Part shown: positions 59,343 through 64,000 of the stretch, piece by piece | How positions within the stretch are numbered: position 1 is the first letter of the stretch | Layout of the letters: every line of letters starts with the position of its first letter | NCBI RefSeq assembly: GCF_029338175.1 | Contig: NZ_CP119862.1 | Coordinates: 2,852,001-2,916,000 of the forward strand | Length of the DNA stretch: 64,000 nt | Direction of reading: 5' to 3' | DNA from: Citrobacter enshiensis | GTDB taxonomy: Bacteria > Pseudomonadota > Gammaproteobacteria > Enterobacterales > Enterobacteriaceae | Translations under genes and position numbers: made by a program | The notes under the pieces: generated by a model | Database searches by the model: none | What the model saw: the letters and a program-made list of their open reading frames with translations, nothing else | Told to the model about the DNA's origin: nothing

Positions 59343-60293
59343 GCCTTTGTTACGCAATACCTGAAGACAATGCTTCAGTTGGTTATCCATCGGCGCTTCG
59401 ATACGTAACACTTCTCCGGTGCCGGGGTGGGTAAACTTCAGTGCTGCAGCATGGAGAAAGAGTCGTGATAACCCTGTTCCCGCCAGCTGTTTATCAAACT
59501 CACGATCGCCATAACGATCGTCAAATGCGATAGGATGCCCGGCATATTGGGTGTGAACACGAATCTGATGGGTTCTTCCAGTCACCGGGCTACAACGTAC
59601 CAGCGTGGCGAACGCGTAGCGTTCTTCCACTTTGAAACGTGTCTCCGACGGCTTACCTTCCTGGTTTACCCGAACAATGCGCTCACCGCTTTGCAGAATA
59701 TTCTTTAATAAAGGTGCCTGGACCGTTTTGACGTGCGACTGCCACTGACCGCGCACCAGCGCCAGGTAATCTTTTTGCATCCCCTTTTCGCGCAACTGTT
59801 CATGCAGCGAACGCAAAGCAGACCGTTTTTTCGCCACCAGCAATACGCCGGAGGTGTCACGGTCAAGGCGGTGCACCAGTTCCAGGAAACGCGCTTCTGG
59901 TCTCAGCGCGCGTAAACCTTCAATCACACCAAAACTCAGACCACTTCCGCCATGCACAGCCGTACCGGAAGGTTTGTTCAGCACCAGAATATGCTCATCC
60001 TCATAGAGAATGACATCTGCCAATGCCGCCACTTTTTGCAGATGTGGCGAAACCGCCTCTTCTTCGCGTTCGGCAACACGCACTGGCGGAATGCGCACCT
60101 CATCCCCGGCTTCCAGCTTATACTCGGGTTTGATGCGCTTTTTGTTCACCCGCACTTCGCCTTTACGCAAAATGCGATAAATCATACTTTTTGGCACGCC
60201 TTTAAGTTGCGTGCGTAAAAAGTTGTCGATTCGTTGCCCAGCGTCGTCTGCTGCAATGGCAATAATTTTTACGGATGGAGTCTCTGTTTTCAT
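59340..60293 (-). CDS. rluC: RluC, 23S rRNA pseudouridine synthase (955, 2504, 2580)
   Basis: 317-residue enzyme with an N-terminal S4 domain (about 20-80) and a pseudouridine synthase domain. The catalytic Asp is in HRLDRDTSGVLL. The start at 60293 (MKTETPSVKI) agrees with E. coli; an open frame continues 26 codons upstream. The C-terminus is two residues shorter than E. coli. It is divergent from rne. Confidence 0.95.
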   Translation of the reverse strand: MKTETPSVKIIAIAADDAGQRIDNFLRTQLKGVPKSMIYRILRKGEVRVNKKRIKPEYKLEAGDEVRIPPVRVAEREEEAVSPHLQKVAALADVILYEDEHILVLNKPSGTAVHGGSGLSFGVIEGLRALRPEARFLELVHRLDRDTSGVLLVAKKRSALRSLHEQLREKGMQKDYLALVRGQWQSHVKTVQAPLLKNILQSGERIVRVNQEGKPSETRFKVEERYAFATLVRCSPVTGRTHQIRVHTQYAGHPIAFDDRYGDREFDKQLAGTGLSRLFLHAAALKFTHPGTGEVLRIEAPMDNQLKHCLQVLRNKG

Positions 60294-60468
60294 GGTGGGC
60301 GATTCTAAATAGCCATTGAGATTAGCGCCACTCATTTTTCTATGCTTATATTTACTTTTACGCCCGGTCACTCACCGTCCGCTTCTTCATTTTGGTGGTT
60401 ATTAAACCAATCACTCTGCAGAAGTGAAAAAACTGTGAGTAACCGGGTGATAAATGGTAAAAGTCATC

Positions 60469-60864
60469 TTGCTATAACAAGGTTAGCAGTGGAATAATGA
60501 GGCTGTTTCCGTGTTGATACTTGCTAAAACAAGAACTTTTGCGGAATACCCCATTTTGTCTGACCGATCATCAACGCAGCAATGGCGTAAGACGTATTGA
60601 TCTTTCAGGCAGTTAGCGGGCTGCGGGTTGCAGTCCTTACCGGTAGATAGGATCTTCTCTGGAGAGTAATACCCAGACTGTTCCCCTGATAATTGCGCTG
60701 TGTTTCCGTTTGAAATGCAGGCAACCGACACTCTGCGCCTCTTTAGCGAGCGACAACCGTGAGGTTGGCGACGCGAATAGTCACGAGGCCATCGGTTCAC
60801 ACCCGGAAAGGCGTCACCATGCCCGCAGCTTAGTCGTCAATGTAAGAATAATGAGTAAGTTACG
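60469..60864 (+). promoter_or_regulatory. rne promoter and long autoregulatory 5' leader
   Basis: TTGCTA (60469-60474), an 18-base spacer and AATAAT (60493-60498) predict a transcript start near 60504, giving a leader of about 361 nt before the rne start, the length known from E. coli. The leader contains GC-rich hairpins and no gene. In E. coli RNase E cleaves its own leader, mainly through hairpin hp2, to control its level. Confidence 0.75.
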
Positions 60865-63800
60865 ATGAAAAGAATGTTAATCAACGCAACTCAGCAGGAA
60901 GAGTTGCGTGTCGCCCTTGTAGATGGGCAACGTCTGTACGACCTGGATATCGAAAGTCCTGGACATGAACAGAAAAAAGCAAACATCTATAAAGGCAAAA
61001 TTACCCGTATTGAACCGAGTCTGGAAGCCGCTTTTGTTGATTACGGCGCTGAACGTCACGGTTTCCTCCCGTTAAAAGAAATTGCCCGCGAATATTTCCC
61101 CGCTAATTACAACGCCCATGGTCGTCCAAACATTAAAGATGTGTTGCGCGAAGGCCAGGAAGTTATTGTTCAGATCGATAAAGAAGAGCGTGGCAACAAA
61201 GGTGCCGCGCTGACCACATTTATCAGTCTGGCGGGGAGCTATCTGGTTCTGATGCCGAACAACCCGCGTGCGGGTGGCATTTCTCGTCGTATTGAAGGCG
61301 ATGATCGTACCGAGCTAAAAGAAGCGCTGGCGAGCCTGGAATTGCCTGATGGCATGGGGCTCATCGTGCGTACCGCTGGCGTCGGCAAATCTGCCGAAGC
61401 GCTGCAGTGGGATCTGAGCTTCCGTCTTAAACACTGGGAAGCGATTCAGAAAGCCGCTGAAAGCCGCCCTGCGCCATTCCTGATCCACCAGGAAAGCAAC
61501 GTTATCGTTCGCGCTTTCCGTGACTATTTACGTCAGGATATTGGTGAAATCCTCATCGATAATCCGAAAGTGCTCGAACTGGCGCGCCAGCACATCGCGG
61601 CCTTGGGTCGCCCGGATTTCAGCAGCAAAATTAAGCTCTACACCGGTGAAATTCCGCTGTTTAGCCACTATCAGATCGAATCGCAGATCGAATCTGCATT
61701 CCAGCGTGAAGTCCGCTTGCCTTCCGGTGGCTCCATCGTTATCGACAGCACCGAAGCGTTAACCGCTATCGATATCAACTCTGCTCGCGCCACGCGCGGC
61801 GGTGATATCGAAGAGACGGCGTTCAACACCAACCTGGAAGCGGCAGATGAAATCGCCCGTCAGTTGCGTCTGCGTGACCTCGGCGGCCTGATTGTTATCG
61901 ACTTCATCGATATGACCCCGGTTCGCCACCAGCGCGCAGTTGAAAACCGTCTGCGTGAAGCGGTGCGCCAGGATCGCGCGCGTATTCAGATTAGCCATAT
62001 TTCCCGCTTTGGCCTGTTGGAGATGTCCCGCCAGCGCCTGAGTCCATCTTTGGGTGAATCAAGCCATCACGTTTGCCCACGCTGTAGCGGCACCGGCACC
62101 GTTCGTGATAACGAATCGCTGTCCCTGTCTATTCTGCGTCTGATCGAAGAAGAAGCGCTGAAAGAAAACACCCAGGAAGTGCACGCAATTGTTCCTGTGC
62201 CGATCGCTTCATACCTGCTCAACGAAAAACGTAACGCGGTTAACGCGATTGAAACACGTGAGGATGGCGTTCGCTGTGTGATCGTACCAAACGATCAGAT
62301 GGAAACCCCGCACTACTCCGTGCTGCGTGTACGTAAAGGCGAAGAAACGCCAACCCTGAGCTATATGCTGCCGAAACTGCATGAAGAGGCAATGGCATTA
62401 CCTTCTGAAGAAGAGTACGCCGAGCGTAAACGCCCTGAGCAACCGGCGCTGGCAACTTTTGCAATGCCAGAAGTTCCGCCTGCACCAGAACCTACAGAGT
62501 CCGTTGTTAAAGCAACTGCGCCGAAAGTGGCCGCAGTTACCGCAGCCACCGCCGCTGCACAGCCGGGTCTGTTAAGCCGTTTCTTTGGCGCGTTGAAATC
62601 CATGTTCGCCGGCAGTGAAGAAGCGAAACCCGTTGAGCAAGCAGAACCCAAAGCGGAAGAGAAACCGGAACGTCAGCAGGATCGCCGCAAGCCGCGCCAG
62701 AACAATCGCCGCGATCGTAATGATCGCCGCGATAACCGCAATGAGCGTAGTGACCGTGGCGACCGTGGCGACCGTTCAGAAGGCGGTGAAAACCGCGAAG
62801 AGAACCGTCGTAACCGCCGTCAGCCTTCGCCGCAAAATGCAGAGCCTCGTGACAACCGTCAGCCGACGGGCAATGACGTTAGCGAAAAAACCAAATCCGG
62901 TGATGAGCAGCAAGCGCCGCGTCGCGATCGTAATCGTCGCCGTAGCGAAGACAAACGTCAGGCGCAGCAAGAAGTTAAAGCGCTCAACCTTGATGAACAA
63001 CCGGTACAGGAAGTTGAACAGGAAGAGCGCGTTCGTCAGCCTCAACCGCGTCGTAAACAACGCCAGTTGAACCAGAAAGTGCGTTACGGTGAGAGTGCAG
63101 CGGTTGACGTCGAACTCGCTGCCACTGCAGTCGTTGAGAATGTCGCCTCCCACGCGGTAGAGCAGACCGCACCGGTTCAACGTACTGAGCTTGCGAAACT
63201 GGATCTGCCGGTTGTCGCAGATAACACTGCAGAACAGGAAGAGAACACCGATGCTCGCGACAACAACGGTATGCCGCGTCGCTCACGTCGTTCACCTCGT
63301 CACCTGCGCGTCAGCGGCCAACGTCGTCGTCGCTACCGTGACGAGCGCTACCCGGTTCAGTCACCGATGCCGTTGACTATCGCCTGTGCGTCCCCGGAAA
63401 TGGCGTCTGGCAAAGTGTGGATCCGTTACCCGGTTGTTCGTCCTCAGGATGTGCAGGTTGAAGAGTTGCGTGAACAAGAGATCGTACCGGTAGTAGCCCA
63501 ACCCGCCGCGATTGAGCCGCAAGCGGCTGCCGTCGAGCAGGTTGTCGAGACACCAGTTCAGACTGAAACGGTCGCTGTCGAGCCACAGCCTGTTGTTGTG
63601 GAATCCATTGTTGTGGAAACCACGCACCCGGAAGCGATCGCGACAGCCGTTGATGAACAGCCACAGGTTATCGCGCAAGCAGATGTCCCTGTTGCAGAGG
63701 AAATCATTGCTGAAGCGAACGCTGTGGAAGAGATTCAGGAAACCGTAACGACCGAATCTGTGGAAGTTGTCGCTGCACCAGACGTGGTTGCAGAGGTGGC

Positions 63801-64000
63801 TGAACCTGTCGTTGTGGCGGAAGAAGAACCAAAAGTCGAGGTTATTGCGCCTGTTGCCGCGGCTGAAGTCATTGAAGAGACCGCGCCTGTCGCCGTTGAA
63901 TCTCTGCCAGAAAGCCATCACGCCACTGCGCCGATGACCCGTGCTCCGGCACCGGAATATGTTCCAGAAGCACCGCGTCACAGCGACTGGCAGCGTCCTG
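60865..64000 (+). CDS. rne: Rne, ribonuclease E (3' end beyond window)
   Basis: Essential endoribonuclease and scaffold of the RNA degradosome. The start at 60865 reads [18 protein letters not shown]. The N-terminal catalytic part includes the S1 domain (about 35-125), the DNase-I-like part with the metal aspartates ([14 protein letters not shown] and IVIDFIDM), and the Zn-link CPRCSGTG. The C-terminal half is disordered: MTS-like amphipathic segment [15 protein letters not shown], then an Arg-rich RNA-binding region (about 610-760), then a long acidic/Val-Ala-Glu-rich stretch. About 1045 codons are inside the window, so only a short end is missing (E. coli total 1061). Confidence 0.97.
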   Translation, partial: MKRMLINATQQEELRVALVDGQRLYDLDIESPGHEQKKANIYKGKITRIEPSLEAAFVDYGAERHGFLPLKEIAREYFPANYNAHGRPNIKDVLREGQEVIVQIDKEERGNKGAALTTFISLAGSYLVLMPNNPRAGGISRRIEGDDRTELKEALASLELPDGMGLIVRTAGVGKSAEALQWDLSFRLKHWEAIQKAAESRPAPFLIHQESNVIVRAFRDYLRQDIGEILIDNPKVLELARQHIAALGRPDFSSKIKLYTGEIPLFSHYQIESQIESAFQREVRLPSGGSIVIDSTEALTAIDINSARATRGGDIEETAFNTNLEAADEIARQLRLRDLGGLIVIDFIDMTPVRHQRAVENRLREAVRQDRARIQISHISRFGLLEMSRQRLSPSLGESSHHVCPRCSGTGTVRDNESLSLSILRLIEEEALKENTQEVHAIVPVPIASYLLNEKRNAVNAIETREDGVRCVIVPNDQMETPHYSVLRVRKGEETPTLSYMLPKLHEEAMALPSEEEYAERKRPEQPALATFAMPEVPPAPEPTESVVKATAPKVAAVTAATAAAQPGLLSRFFGALKSMFAGSEEAKPVEQAEPKAEEKPERQQDRRKPRQNNRRDRNDRRDNRNERSDRGDRGDRSEGGENREENRRNRRQPSPQNAEPRDNRQPTGNDVSEKTKSGDEQQAPRRDRNRRRSEDKRQAQQEVKALNLDEQPVQEVEQEERVRQPQPRRKQRQLNQKVRYGESAAVDVELAATAVVENVASHAVEQTAPVQRTELAKLDLPVVADNTAEQEENTDARDNNGMPRRSRRSPRHLRVSGQRRRRYRDERYPVQSPMPLTIACASPEMASGKVWIRYPVVRPQDVQVEELREQEIVPVVAQPAAIEPQAAAVEQVVETPVQTETVAVEPQPVVVESIVVETTHPEAIATAVDEQPQVIAQADVPVAEEIIAEANAVEEIQETVTTESVEVVAAPDVVAEVAEPVVVAEEEPKVEVIAPVAAAEVIEETAPVAVESLPESHHATAPMTRAPAPEYVPEAPRHSDWQRP

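Overview
The window is chromosomal DNA of an enterobacterium of the Escherichia/Salmonella/Citrobacter group; Citrobacter is my best guess but is not proven by the sequence. Gene order, protein lengths and regulatory sites over most of the window match the E. coli K-12 backbone. These include a GTG-started mgrB, the SdsR small RNA, the LexA box of yebG, the PurR box of purT, and the SgrS target and Mlc operator of ptsG. No rRNA, tRNA or CRISPR was seen.

Layout. (1) 1-14795 is backbone: yebO(partial)-mgrB-yobH-kdgR-yebQ-htpX-prc-proQ-msrC-letA-letB-rsmF-yebV-yebW-pphA. It covers two-component feedback, hexuronate regulation, envelope proteolysis, an RNA chaperone and MCE lipid transport. (2) 14947-29069 is a mosaic island of about 14 kb between pphA and the sdsR/ryeA small-RNA locus. 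It is bounded by imperfect copies of the SdsR 3' end. It carries an SDR oxidoreductase, a TetR/MFS efflux pair, a broken ohr next to an intact glutathione peroxidase, a flavoprotein oxidase followed by an attC-like hairpin, and a lipoprotein. It also carries a fragment of a P4-type integrase, an AT-rich Gram-positive-like YebC/YeeN gene with a truncated GyrI-like gene, IS3-family debris, and a LysR-MFS-M20 amidohydrolase module with a CRP box. (3) 29143-45686 is backbone again: sdsR/ryeA-yebY-yebZ-yobA-holE-yobB-exoX-ptrB-yebE-yebF-yebG-purT-eda-edd-zwf-hexR-pykA-lpxM. It holds the Entner-Doudoroff and glucose-6-phosphate genes with HexR and GntR sites. (4) 45863-64000 is the ptsG-tatD-holB-tmk-mltG-pabC-fabF-acpP-fabG-fabD-fabH-plsX-rpmF-yceD block, then yceF, rluC and rne (running off the right end).

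In E. coli blocks 3 and 4 lie on opposite sides of the terminus. The lpxM/ptsG junction here therefore marks a large rearrangement, best explained by one inversion spanning the terminus. The most interesting parts are the island at the SdsR locus, with its layered decay and foreign genes, and this inversion joint. I did not find a convincing new multi-gene defence or biosynthetic system.
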